DNA of 7,262 nucleotides from an uncultured Flavobacteriaceae bacterium (GTDB lineage Bacteria > Bacteroidota > Bacteroidia > Flavobacteriales > Flavobacteriaceae): NCBI GenBank assembly GCA_947311815.1, contig CAMZMA010000107.1, forward strand, positions 1 to 7,262, given 5' to 3'. Shown here piece by piece: positions 1-6,098 of the stretch. Position 1 is the first letter of the stretch, and the number at the start of each line of letters is the position of its first letter. The notes beneath the pieces are model-generated. The model saw only the letters and a list, made by a program, of their open reading frames with translations, had not been told where the DNA came from and ran no database searches. Both the position numbers and the translations under genes were made by a program.

Positions 1-2
1 TA

Positions 3-10
3 TATCTTTG
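3..10 (+). promoter_or_regulatory. Bacteroidetes -7 promoter box for the DinB-like gene
   Basis: TATCTTTG matches the Bacteroidetes primary sigma factor -7 consensus TAnnTTTG exactly. It lies 21 nt before the ATG at 32, a sensible leader length. The -33 element would fall before the window start, so only half of the promoter can be seen. A possible TTG start at 8-10 lies inside this box and is therefore unlikely to be used. Confidence 0.55.
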
Positions 11-31
11 GGGTTTATAATTTTAAACGAA

Positions 32-527
32 ATGCAAACATCACAACAAGTTGCCAAACATTTTAAAGAAACCTTTTTTGGAGGAAATTGGACAGCCGTA
101 AACCTAAAAGAAACCTTACAAGATATCACTTGGCAACAAGCTACTATAAAAGTATATGATTTTAATACTATTGCTACATTAGTTTTTCATATAAATTTAT
201 GTAGCAGGAGTTATAGAAGTTTTTAAAGGAAACTTTTTGGTTATTAAAGATGAGTTTAGTTTTGATGCTCCTAATATTACTTCTCAAAAGGAATGGAAAC
301 AACTTACAACACAAACCTTAGAAAATGCAAATGAGTTTATAACTTATCTAGAAAAATTACCAGAAAATATTTTTTTACAACCTTTTACAGATGAAAAATA
401 CGGGAATTATTACAGAAATTTACACGGAATTATAGAGCACACACATTATCATTTAGGACAAATTATGCTGATAAAGAAAATTGTGCAACAAGAAAAAAAG
501 CATAAAAAAACCACCGCAATTAAGTAG
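32..527 (+). pseudogene. DinB-superfamily protein, disrupted by a frameshift
   Basis: The gene is read in two frames: 32-226 gives the N-terminal half (starting MQTSQQVAKHF), and the C-terminal half continues in the +1 frame to the stop at 525-527. The N-terminal frame reaches ...LVFHIN and then turns into unrelated residues before TAA at 224-226. The other frame is open from 195 and reads ...YVAGVIEVFKGNFLVIKDEF, which continues the DinB-like protein. Joined, the product is about 165 aa, a normal length for the family. DinB-like proteins are four-helix bundles, often with a metal bound by three histidines. Here the first candidate His (in VFHIN) lies before the break and the other two (in HTHYHLGQI) after it, so neither fragment would have a full metal site. 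One extra T, or loss of two bases around 196-200 if the original read HINYY, explains the break. A sequencing error is possible. The start at 32 is chosen because the upstream TTG overlaps the promoter box. The cellular function of this subgroup is unknown to me. Confidence 0.75.
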
Positions 528-533
528 TGGTTT
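508..533 (-). terminator. Intrinsic terminator of dnaN, overlapping the end of the DinB-like gene
   Basis: AAACCAC (508-514) pairs perfectly with GTGGTTT (527-533). The stem can be extended inward past a C-A mismatch by G-T and C-G pairs, leaving an AATTAA loop. On the minus strand the hairpin runs straight into a run of seven T, the classic rho-independent arrangement, about 40 nt after the dnaN stop at 574. On the plus strand it overlaps the last codons and stop of the DinB-like gene and is followed by ATCTATATTTTTAT, a poorer U-tract, so it may work in both directions with less efficiency rightwards. Confidence 0.75.
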
Positions 534-573
534 ATCTATATTTTTATAGCTGAAATAGTTTTTTAAGAGAAAA

Positions 574-1692
574 CTAATTATTCAACATTACTGGCATTAC
601 CAACATGGTAACTTGTTCGCCTTCGTCAGTACCATCAATAGGTGTTAAAATTCCTGCTCGGTTGGGTAAAGACATTTCAATTAAAACATCATTGGCAGAA
701 AGGTTGTTTAGCATTTCGCTTAAAAAACGAGAATTAAAACCAATTTGCATATCGTCTCCTTGATAATCGCAACTTAAACGTTCGTCTGCTTTGTTGGCAT
801 AATCTAAATCTTCGGCAGAAATATTTAATTCTGTCCCTGCCATTTTTAAACGTATTTGGTGTGTTGTTTTACTAGAAAATATCGACACACGTTTTACAGA
901 GTTTAAAAAAGAAGCTCTGTCAACTGTTAATTTATTCGGGTTTTCTTTCGGGATAACTGCTTCATAGTTCGGGTATTTTCCGTCAATCAATCTACAAACC
1001 AATACTATATTGTCAAATGTGAATTTAGCATTGGCATTGTTATATTCAATCGTTACATCAGTATCTGTAGCGGCTAAAATCCCTTTTAATAAATTTAAAG
1101 GTTTTTTAGGCATAATAAATTCTGCCGATTTTTCTGCAACAATATCAGTTCGTGTGTATTTTACCAATTTATGAGCATCTGTAGCTACAAACGTTAGTCC
1201 TTCAGAGCTAAACTGAAAAAACACGCCACTCATTACAGGGCGTAAATCATCGTTACCAGCGGCAAAAATTGTTTTAGAAATGGCTGTTGCCAAAATAGCA
1301 GCAGGTATTAAAGTTTTACTTGGCGAGGGTAAAGAAACCGCTTTCGGAAACTCTTCGCTACTAAAGTAAGCCATGTCGTATTTTCCTTGATCAGAGCTAA
1401 TTTCAATAGTGCTTTTCCCTTCTGTTTTAAAGGTTAAAGGTTGGTTAGGAAACGTTTTTAAAGTATCTAATAACAAACGAGCGTTTACAGCTATTGAACC
1501 AGAGCTATCACTTTCTACTTCAATTACAGAACTCATAGTAGTTTCTAAATCTGATGCAGAAACTTTTAATTGATTTTCAGATAAATCTAATAAAAAATTA
1601 TCTAAAATAGGCAATGTATTGTTGCTGTTTATAACACCGCCTAAAACTTGTAATTGCTTTAATAATTGCGAACTTGATACAATAAATTTCAT
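574..1692 (-). CDS. dnaN: DNA polymerase III subunit beta (sliding clamp)
   Basis: This is the ring-shaped processivity clamp that tethers the replicative polymerase to DNA and also serves as a docking platform for repair proteins and the clamp loader. The protein is 372 aa, the usual length, and reads through all three clamp domains (roughly residues 1-120, 125-245 and 246-372). Recognisable segments include the N-terminal MKFIVSSSQLLKQLQVLGGV, the middle-domain DLRPVMSGVFF and TDAHKLV, DGKYPNYEAVIP at the start of the third domain, and the C-terminal MPVMLNN typical of flavobacteria. The ATG at 1692 fits the family N-terminus and is preceded on the minus strand by the purine-rich stretch AGAAGAGAAAA. 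It stands alone, not next to dnaA, recF or gyrB, which is common in this phylum. A -7 box lies at 1720-1727 and a good terminator at 508-533, so it is probably monocistronic. It appears intact. Confidence 0.97.
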   Translation of the reverse strand: MKFIVSSSQLLKQLQVLGGVINSNNTLPILDNFLLDLSENQLKVSASDLETTMSSVIEVESDSSGSIAVNARLLLDTLKTFPNQPLTFKTEGKSTIEISSDQGKYDMAYFSSEEFPKAVSLPSPSKTLIPAAILATAISKTIFAAGNDDLRPVMSGVFFQFSSEGLTFVATDAHKLVKYTRTDIVAEKSAEFIMPKKPLNLLKGILAATDTDVTIEYNNANAKFTFDNIVLVCRLIDGKYPNYEAVIPKENPNKLTVDRASFLNSVKRVSIFSSKTTHQIRLKMAGTELNISAEDLDYANKADERLSCDYQGDDMQIGFNSRFLSEMLNNLSANDVLIEMSLPNRAGILTPIDGTDEGEQVTMLVMPVMLNN

Positions 1693-1719
1693 GGGTTTTC
1701 TCTTCTAAAATTTGAAACA

Positions 1720-1727
1720 CAAACTTA
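1720..1727 (-). promoter_or_regulatory. -7 promoter box for dnaN
   Basis: Read on the minus strand this is TAAGTTTG, an exact TAnnTTTG match, with 27 nt between it and the dnaN ATG. I see no clear TTG (-33) element at the usual distance upstream. The 123-bp gap at 1693-1815 holds this and the divergent aquaporin promoter. Confidence 0.5.
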
Positions 1728-1803
1728 CATCTTTTTTTTGAGTTTTAAAACAGATATTATTTACAAATAAGTACAAAACTAATGAAAAGTATTTTTTTTC
1801 TTT

Positions 1804-1811
1804 GATATTTG
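1804..1811 (+). promoter_or_regulatory. Weak -7 box just before the aquaporin start
   Basis: GATATTTG differs from TAnnTTTG only at the first base. An overlapping alternative, TTTCTTTG at 1797-1804, also has one mismatch. Either would place transcription start at or within a few bases of the ATG at 1816, implying a leaderless or nearly leaderless mRNA. No -33 TTG is visible. Confidence 0.3.
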
Positions 1812-1815
1812 CAGG

Positions 1816-2475
1816 ATGAAAAAATACATTTCAGAATTTATGGGCACTTTCGCGATGGTTTTTTGCGGTACAGGAGCTATGACCATTAATGAAATTACAG
1901 GAGGAGAAGTTACCCACGTTGGTATTGCAATTACATGGGGGTTAATTGTAATGGCTATGATTTATGCGTTTGCAGAAATTTCTGGAGCTCATTTTAATCC
2001 AGCAGTTACCATTGCTTTTGCTTATGCTAAAAAATTTTCTTGGAAAGAAGTGCCAAAATATATACTAGTACAAGTTTTGGGCGCAATTGCTGCGAGTATT
2101 GTTTTATGGATTTTATTTCCGAATAGTGAGTTTTTTGGCGCTACAATTCCGTCAATTGATGTGTGGCGTGCATTTATTTTAGAATTATTATTAACATATT
2201 TTTTAATGCTGGTGATTATAAATGTTTCTACAGGAAGCAAAGAAATTGGTACAATGGCAGGAGTTGCTATTGGAGGCGTGGTTTTGTTAGAAGCCATGTT
2301 TGCAGGCCCAGTTACAAAAGCGTCTATGAATCCTGCACGTTCTATTGCGCCAGCACTTATTTCTGGTCATTTAGAGCATTTGTGGCTTTATATTTTAGCG
2401 CCTATTATCGGAGCTGTTTTAGCAGTTGTAAGCTGTAAGTTAGTAAAAGATACTGGTTGTTGCGATACTTGTTGA
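1816..2475 (+). CDS. Aquaporin-family (MIP) channel, NIP-like selectivity filter
   Basis: This is an inner-membrane channel for water or small uncharged solutes. The 219-aa protein has six hydrophobic segments and both half-helix signatures, NPA at 61-63 (HFNPAVTIAFA) and NPA at 172-174 (SMNPARSIAPAL). Aligning by eye to AqpZ and GlpF, the aromatic/arginine filter positions are Trp41, Ala160, Ala169 and Arg175. AqpZ has F-H-T-R and GlpF W-G-F-R; W-A-A-R is closest to plant nodulin-26-like (NIP) channels (W-V/I-A-R). Segments such as HVGIAITWGLIVM, FSWKEVPKYI and SGHLEHLWLYILAPIIGAVL also look NIP-like. NIP-type channels pass glycerol and metalloid hydroxides such as arsenite and boric acid, so the substrate here may be a metalloid or polyol rather than water alone; this is inference. 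The C-terminus is unusual: Cys207, then CCDTC at 215-219. The next start codon (Met9) would cut into helix 1, so the ATG at 1816 is kept. No ars genes are adjacent. Confidence 0.93.
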   Translation: MKKYISEFMGTFAMVFCGTGAMTINEITGGEVTHVGIAITWGLIVMAMIYAFAEISGAHFNPAVTIAFAYAKKFSWKEVPKYILVQVLGAIAASIVLWILFPNSEFFGATIPSIDVWRAFILELLLTYFLMLVIINVSTGSKEIGTMAGVAIGGVVLLEAMFAGPVTKASMNPARSIAPALISGHLEHLWLYILAPIIGAVLAVVSCKLVKDTGCCDTC

Positions 2476-2500
2476 TGTTGAGTTTGAAAGTTGTCAGTTT

Positions 2501-3037
2501 TTAATACTCAAAAAAACTAAACAAATTACCGCCGTATTTTTTAGAATAACTAAAATTTGGGTGCTGTGTTAAATCGGTGTGTTTAGAATGCTCGATTACT
2601 AAAAGTCCGTTTTCTTTTAGTAGATTTTTTTCAAAAATAGTGTTCGCAATTTTTAAAAATTGAGCATCGTCAAAATTATACGGAGGATCTGCAAAAATAA
2701 CATCAGCGTGTAAAGATGTTTTGTTTAAAAAAGTATAAACATCTGTTTTAAAAGTGTTTATATTCATTTCTAGCTGATTAGAAATAGTGTTTATGTACTT
2801 AATACAAGCAAAATGAGCATCTACTGTGTAAATATTTTTACATCCACGAGAAGCAAATTCAAAACTAATATTTCCTGTGCCTGCAAACAAATCTATTACT
2901 GCAATGGCATCAAAATAATACTGATTATTTAGGATGTTGAATAATGATTCTTTCGCCATATCTGTTGTAGGGCGAACAGGCAAGTTTTTTGGAGGATTTA
3001 ATCTTCTTCCTTTGTGTTTTCCAGAAATAATTCTCAT
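2501..3037 (-). CDS. rsmD: 16S rRNA (guanine(966)-N(2))-methyltransferase
   Basis: It transfers a methyl group from S-adenosylmethionine to N2 of G966 of 16S rRNA in the small ribosomal subunit. The 178-aa length is normal for RsmD. The N-terminal signature is clear: MRIISGKHKGRRL followed by VRPTTDMAKESLFNIL (residues 21-36). The SAM-binding motif I is VIDLFAGTGNISFEFASRG (47-65), and the catalytic motif IV, DPPY, is at 117-120, as expected for an N2-guanine methyltransferase. It is the last gene of a three-gene minus-strand operon: its ATG shares one base with the stop of the DUF3822 gene (TAATG), implying translational coupling. Its stop lies only 25 bp from the convergent aquaporin stop, with no convincing terminator in between. 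Confidence 0.95.
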   Translation of the reverse strand: MRIISGKHKGRRLNPPKNLPVRPTTDMAKESLFNILNNQYYFDAIAVIDLFAGTGNISFEFASRGCKNIYTVDAHFACIKYINTISNQLEMNINTFKTDVYTFLNKTSLHADVIFADPPYNFDDAQFLKIANTIFEKNLLKENGLLVIEHSKHTDLTQHPNFSYSKKYGGNLFSFFEY

Positions 3038-3867
3038 TATCCTAATAAAATAAAATGGTTGTGTTTAGAAAGTTGCTGTGTATTAAAATAGGTGTTTTTA
3101 CTTTCAAAAAAATCGATATTTCTTACGTAGTTGTATGCAATTTTATAGATTTCAGAATCTTTTTTAATATCGCCTAAAAAGGTAAGTACAAATTTTTCGG
3201 TATCTAGTTTTAATTGTTCGGCAGTAAATAAAATGTAATAAATAAAATCTTCTTGTGTGTAAAAGGCAAAAGAATTAGAAAATAATAATTGTTTATTTTC
3301 TAAAACAAGAATATCTAAATGGTTTTTAGAAACCTGTACAAACATCTTTTTTACTAACGAAGTGTTACTTTTAATTAGTTTATCAATAAAAACAGAAGTA
3401 TAATGTTTGTATTCAAACTCGCCAAAATGTTGAAATATGTAATTATTGATGTTTACATATGGGATATATACATTTTTTGCGGCTACATTTGTTAAATCAT
3501 CAAACGTAATAAAATCGGTTTGTAAGGTTTTAATAGTATAATCTAAGTAGTTTTTTAACTGATTTTTATCAAAATAATCAGTAGGTACTAATGTAGATAA
3601 CGTGTTTTTGTGTATTACTGTTACCGTGCTAAAATCTTGTTGTAATTGTTCATCTGTTTTAAAAATAGCTTCAATTTTAGACAGCAAATCTTGAGGTGTA
3701 GCTAATGTTTCGTTAAAAACAACTTCAGAAAAATGGGTTATTTTTTGCTGATTATCTGCTACACGAAAAGAAAATCCATCCAAACTAAATTGGATGGATA
3801 AATTCTTAAATGCTTTATTTTTAATAGAATTACTTATCGTTTTTCTTTTTATTATCGCCTTTGTCAT
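3037..3867 (-). CDS. DUF3822 family protein
   Basis: This is a 276-aa cytoplasmic protein without signal peptide or membrane segments, recognised as a member of the Bacteroidetes family DUF3822, which commonly sits directly before rsmD. Its function is not established. From memory, the family has been linked to an actin/Hsp70-like (ASKHA) fold; I cannot verify that here. The N-terminal family pattern KNLSIQFSLDGFSF is at about residues 21-34. I chose the ATG at 3867 (MTKAIIKRKT) over a GTG at 3888: the GTG would add seven residues lying deeper inside the upstream gene, and no other good start follows. Even so it overlaps the upstream gene by 38 nt, and its stop overlaps the rsmD start (TAATG), so the three genes are probably translated from one mRNA. 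A perfect 10-bp hairpin lies within its early codons (3774-3799). Confidence 0.82.
   Translation of the reverse strand: MTKAIIKRKTISNSIKNKAFKNLSIQFSLDGFSFRVADNQQKITHFSEVVFNETLATPQDLLSKIEAIFKTDEQLQQDFSTVTVIHKNTLSTLVPTDYFDKNQLKNYLDYTIKTLQTDFITFDDLTNVAAKNVYIPYVNINNYIFQHFGEFEYKHYTSVFIDKLIKSNTSLVKKMFVQVSKNHLDILVLENKQLLFSNSFAFYTQEDFIYYILFTAEQLKLDTEKFVLTFLGDIKKDSEIYKIAYNYVRNIDFFESKNTYFNTQQLSKHNHFILLG
3774..3799 (-). other. Perfect 10-bp inverted repeat inside the DUF3822 coding start
   Basis: ATCCATCCAA (3774-3783) and TTGGATGGAT (3790-3799) are perfect reverse complements around a 6-nt loop. On the mRNA sense (minus strand) the hairpin is followed by TTTCTTTT. It lies 30-55 nt after the stop codon of the upstream membrane-protein gene, within the codons for SIQFSLDGF of DUF3822. 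It could be a processing or attenuation hairpin, or just coincidence forced by the protein sequence. Confidence 0.4.
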
Positions 3868-4570
3868 AAGAAGGAGGCCAGTTACCACCTGTAGTTACTT
3901 CATCTAAAGAACCTACAGAAATATATTCTCCTTTTACTTGGTCTGTTCTAATATCTTCTTTTTCAACTCGTATTAAAGATTTGTTCAGACCTTTTAAAAC
4001 AGCTTCTTTATCTGTTTTCGCTTCAAAAGTAGGTACTTTTAATCCTTGTACTTTTTCTGCAACACCAATTGCTAAGTCAAACTCTTTACCAGCAACACCA
4101 GGCACTTTAAACATGTTTTTATAATCTCTTTTTGCAAATTTTTTCAAAACAGGTTCATAACCAGTAGTGTCCGTAACTTTTACTTCAACTTCTTTTGTAA
4201 TTCCTCCACCAGTATCAACAGTTTTAACTTCAGTATAGGTTCTGGTAATTGCAAATTTGGCAGTGTCAATAAATTGAATTAAGCCATTTTTGTCTTTTGT
4301 GTAGTTTCCTGTCACTTGAAAATGAGCCACTTCGGCGTCTCTAATTATTTTTAAATTTTCAATTACTTTCGCAAAACGCACTGTTTTTTCTTTGTTAAAT
4401 TTAATTGGTGCCATAACGCCCATATAAATTTTGTATCCTAAAAATACAGATAGTGCTAATAATAAAATAGATACGATCCATCTTAATTTTAATGGTAAAA
4501 ACTTAACAATTAAGTAAGCTACGAGTACTGTTGCAGCCACTGCTGCAAAAATCATTACAAATAAATTCAT
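3830..4570 (-). CDS. Uncharacterised membrane protein with two N-terminal TM helices
   Basis: I do not recognise a named family for this 246-aa protein. It has two hydrophobic segments, about residues 3-22 and 31-50, joined by a short basic loop (KFLPLKLRW). The positive-inside rule puts that loop in the cytoplasm and the large C-terminal part (55-246) outside the inner membrane, in the periplasm; this is inference. Residues 60-91 form an amphipathic helix-like stretch ending in IRDAEVAHFQVTGNYT, a pattern loosely like the helix-to-loop region of pseudopilins. The rest is rich in charged and Val/Thr residues (for example TKEVEVKVTD), suggesting beta structure. It ends in a low-complexity polar tail, KGDNKKKNDK. 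It heads the operon with DUF3822 and rsmD, overlapping the former by 38 nt, and has a -7 box 28 nt before its ATG. No catalytic motif is visible. Confidence 0.8.
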   Translation of the reverse strand: MNLFVMIFAAVAATVLVAYLIVKFLPLKLRWIVSILLLALSVFLGYKIYMGVMAPIKFNKEKTVRFAKVIENLKIIRDAEVAHFQVTGNYTKDKNGLIQFIDTAKFAITRTYTEVKTVDTGGGITKEVEVKVTDTTGYEPVLKKFAKRDYKNMFKVPGVAGKEFDLAIGVAEKVQGLKVPTFEAKTDKEAVLKGLNKSLIRVEKEDIRTDQVKGEYISVGSLDEVTTGGNWPPSYDKGDNKKKNDK

Positions 4571-4598
4571 TGATATATTTTTTTTAATAGTCTTATCG

Positions 4599-4606
4599 CA
4601 AATCTA
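4599..4606 (-). promoter_or_regulatory. -7 promoter box for the membrane protein-DUF3822-rsmD operon
   Basis: On the minus strand this reads TAGATTTG, an exact TAnnTTTG match, with 28 nt before the ATG at 4570. A TTG lies 11 nt upstream, too close to be a normal -33 element. It is the best candidate for driving all three genes. Confidence 0.5.
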
Positions 4607-4649
4607 CAATTTTTTTTCAATGATAAAAATTTTTATTTAGAAATCGACG

Positions 4650-4657
4650 TATCTTTG
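4650..4657 (+). promoter_or_regulatory. -7 promoter box for the RecD-like helicase gene
   Basis: TATCTTTG, an exact TAnnTTTG match and identical to the box before the DinB-like gene, with 16 nt before the ATG at 4674. No -33 TTG is evident at the usual spacing. Confidence 0.5.
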
Positions 4658-4673
4658 TTACTTTAATTTATTT

Positions 4674-6098
4674 ATGATTCAAAATTCATCGGATTTTCAC
4701 AAGGAAATCGTTAAAATTTTTCCGTATTCTCCTACTCAAAAACAGCAAGAATTACTGTATTTATTATCCGATTTTGTTTTTACAACAGATAACGATGCTC
4801 TTTTTTTACTAAAAGGATACGCAGGTACAGGAAAAACAACTTCTATAAGTGCCATTGTTAACAATCTTTGGAAAGCAGGAAAAAAAGCTGTTTTGTTAGC
4901 GCCAACTGGTAGAGCTGCAAAAGTTATTGCGGTGTATGCAAAAAAACAAGCATTTACCATTCATAAAAAAATTTATTTCCCTAAAAAACAAGCAAACGGA
5001 TCGGTAGATTTTGTAATTCAACCTAATAAACATACAAATACACTATTTTTTGTTGATGAAGCATCTATGATTCCAGATGCAACGCAAAATTCCAATCTTT
5101 TTGCAACAGCCTCTTTATTAGATGATTTGTTAACGTATGTATATAGTGGTAAAAATTGTAAATTAATATTTATTGGCGATACTGCGCAATTACCTCCTGT
5201 AAAATTAACCATAAGTCCTGCTTTAGAAAGGAGTAAGCTAGAATACAATTATCATAAAAATGTTGTAGAAATTGAGTTAGATGAAGTAATGCGTCAGCAT
5301 GAAAACTCTGGTATTCTTGCCAACGCAACACATTTACGTCTTTTAATAGAAAATAATGCGACTCATTTTCAGTTCGATGTTCATTTCCCTGATATTATTA
5401 GATTAGAAGATGGTTATGACATACAAGATGCAATTCATGCTGCTTATGATAATGACGGTGTAGAGGATACTGCATTTATTGTTCGGTCTAATAAACGTGC
5501 CAATCAATACAATCAACAAATAAGAATCCAAATAAGAAGTCAAGAAAACGAAATTTCTACAGGAGATTATGTAATGGTTGTAAAAAACAATTATTATTGG
5601 TTAAAAGAAACTTCGGATGCTGGCTTTATTGCCAATGGCGATATTTGTGAAGTAATGCGAATTACTGCCATTAAAGATTTGTATGGATTCAAGTTTGCCG
5701 AAGTAACGTTACGAATGATTGATTACCCAAATCAAGCTCCTTTTGAAACCGTTTTATTGTTAGATACATTGCATAGCGAAAGTCCGTCTTTAACCTATGA
5801 AGAATCAACTAGATTATACGAAGCGGTAAAAGAAGATTATGCCGATGAAAAATCTAAATACAAACAGTTTTTAGCCATTAAGAAGAACAAATATTTCAAT
5901 GCCTTACAAGTAAAGTTTTCGTATGCTATGACCTGTCATAAATCTCAAGGCGGGCAATGGAAAACGGTTTTTATTGAGCAACCGTATTTGCCAGAAGGTA
6001 TTTCGGTAGAATATTTAAGATGGTTATATACCGCAGTGACAAGAGCGCAAGAAAAACTGTATTTAATTGGTTTTAAAGATGATTTTTTTACAGATTAA
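4674..6098 (+). CDS. RecD/Dda-like superfamily 1B ATP-dependent DNA helicase
   Basis: This is a stand-alone ATP-driven helicase, probably moving 5' to 3' on single-stranded DNA as RecD and Dda do. All core motifs are present in the 474 aa: a Q-motif-like PTQKQQ (20-25), Walker A GYAGTGKTT (48-56), motif Ia APTGRAAKV (76-84), Walker B VDEASM (127-132), motif III GDTAQLPPV (168-176), LDEVMRQ (202-208), VRSNKRANQYN (270-280), an SH3-like insert region around GDYVMVVKNNYYW (297-309), the UvrD_C_2 motif CHKSQGG (421-427) and motif VI YTAVTRA (452-458). It lacks the long N-terminal region of RecD2 and any nuclease domain; the size is closer to phage T4 Dda. RecB and RecC are not nearby, so it is not a RecBCD subunit from context. 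A role in replication or repair is inferred. The ATG at 4674 is the first in frame after the promoter box. Its stop overlaps the stop of the convergent gene by 4 bp. Confidence 0.92.
   Translation: MIQNSSDFHKEIVKIFPYSPTQKQQELLYLLSDFVFTTDNDALFLLKGYAGTGKTTSISAIVNNLWKAGKKAVLLAPTGRAAKVIAVYAKKQAFTIHKKIYFPKKQANGSVDFVIQPNKHTNTLFFVDEASMIPDATQNSNLFATASLLDDLLTYVYSGKNCKLIFIGDTAQLPPVKLTISPALERSKLEYNYHKNVVEIELDEVMRQHENSGILANATHLRLLIENNATHFQFDVHFPDIIRLEDGYDIQDAIHAAYDNDGVEDTAFIVRSNKRANQYNQQIRIQIRSQENEISTGDYVMVVKNNYYWLKETSDAGFIANGDICEVMRITAIKDLYGFKFAEVTLRMIDYPNQAPFETVLLLDTLHSESPSLTYEESTRLYEAVKEDYADEKSKYKQFLAIKKNKYFNALQVKFSYAMTCHKSQGGQWKTVFIEQPYLPEGISVEYLRWLYTAVTRAQEKLYLIGFKDDFFTD

Noticed and set aside
193..199. 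AAATTTA in phase as a classical X XXY YYZ slippery heptamer at the DinB-like gene break, suggesting programmed -1 frameshifting
   Set aside because: A -1 slip would read ATG then TAG and stop at once. The downstream half needs the +1 frame, so the heptamer does not explain the arrangement.
237..527. Separate small gene starting at a TTG codon at 237
   Set aside because: Its frame is open back to 195 and the encoded residues before 237 continue the DinB-like protein; it is the C-terminal half of a broken gene and has no promoter or ribosome-binding context of its own.
2022..2297. Antisense open frame (91 codons) within the aquaporin gene
   Set aside because: It lies wholly inside a well-supported gene and resembles no family; it is a shadow frame.
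2163..2438. Alternative-frame open stretch on the plus strand within the aquaporin gene
   Set aside because: The translation is rich in Cys, Tyr and Phe, as expected from an off-frame reading of a membrane-protein gene.
2478..2511. Stem TTGAGT/ACTCAA between the aquaporin and rsmD as a bidirectional terminator
   Set aside because: Only six A/T-rich pairs around a 22-nt loop, partly inside rsmD; too weak to call.
3868..3888. GTG at 3888 as the DUF3822 start
   Set aside because: It would extend the overlap with the upstream gene to 59 nt and add MVTGLLL, which does not look like the family N-terminus; the ATG at 3867 is better.
4736..5248. Two antisense open frames (4736-4960 and 5018-5248) opposite the helicase
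   Set aside because: Both are opposite conserved helicase motifs, with no promoter box or family likeness.
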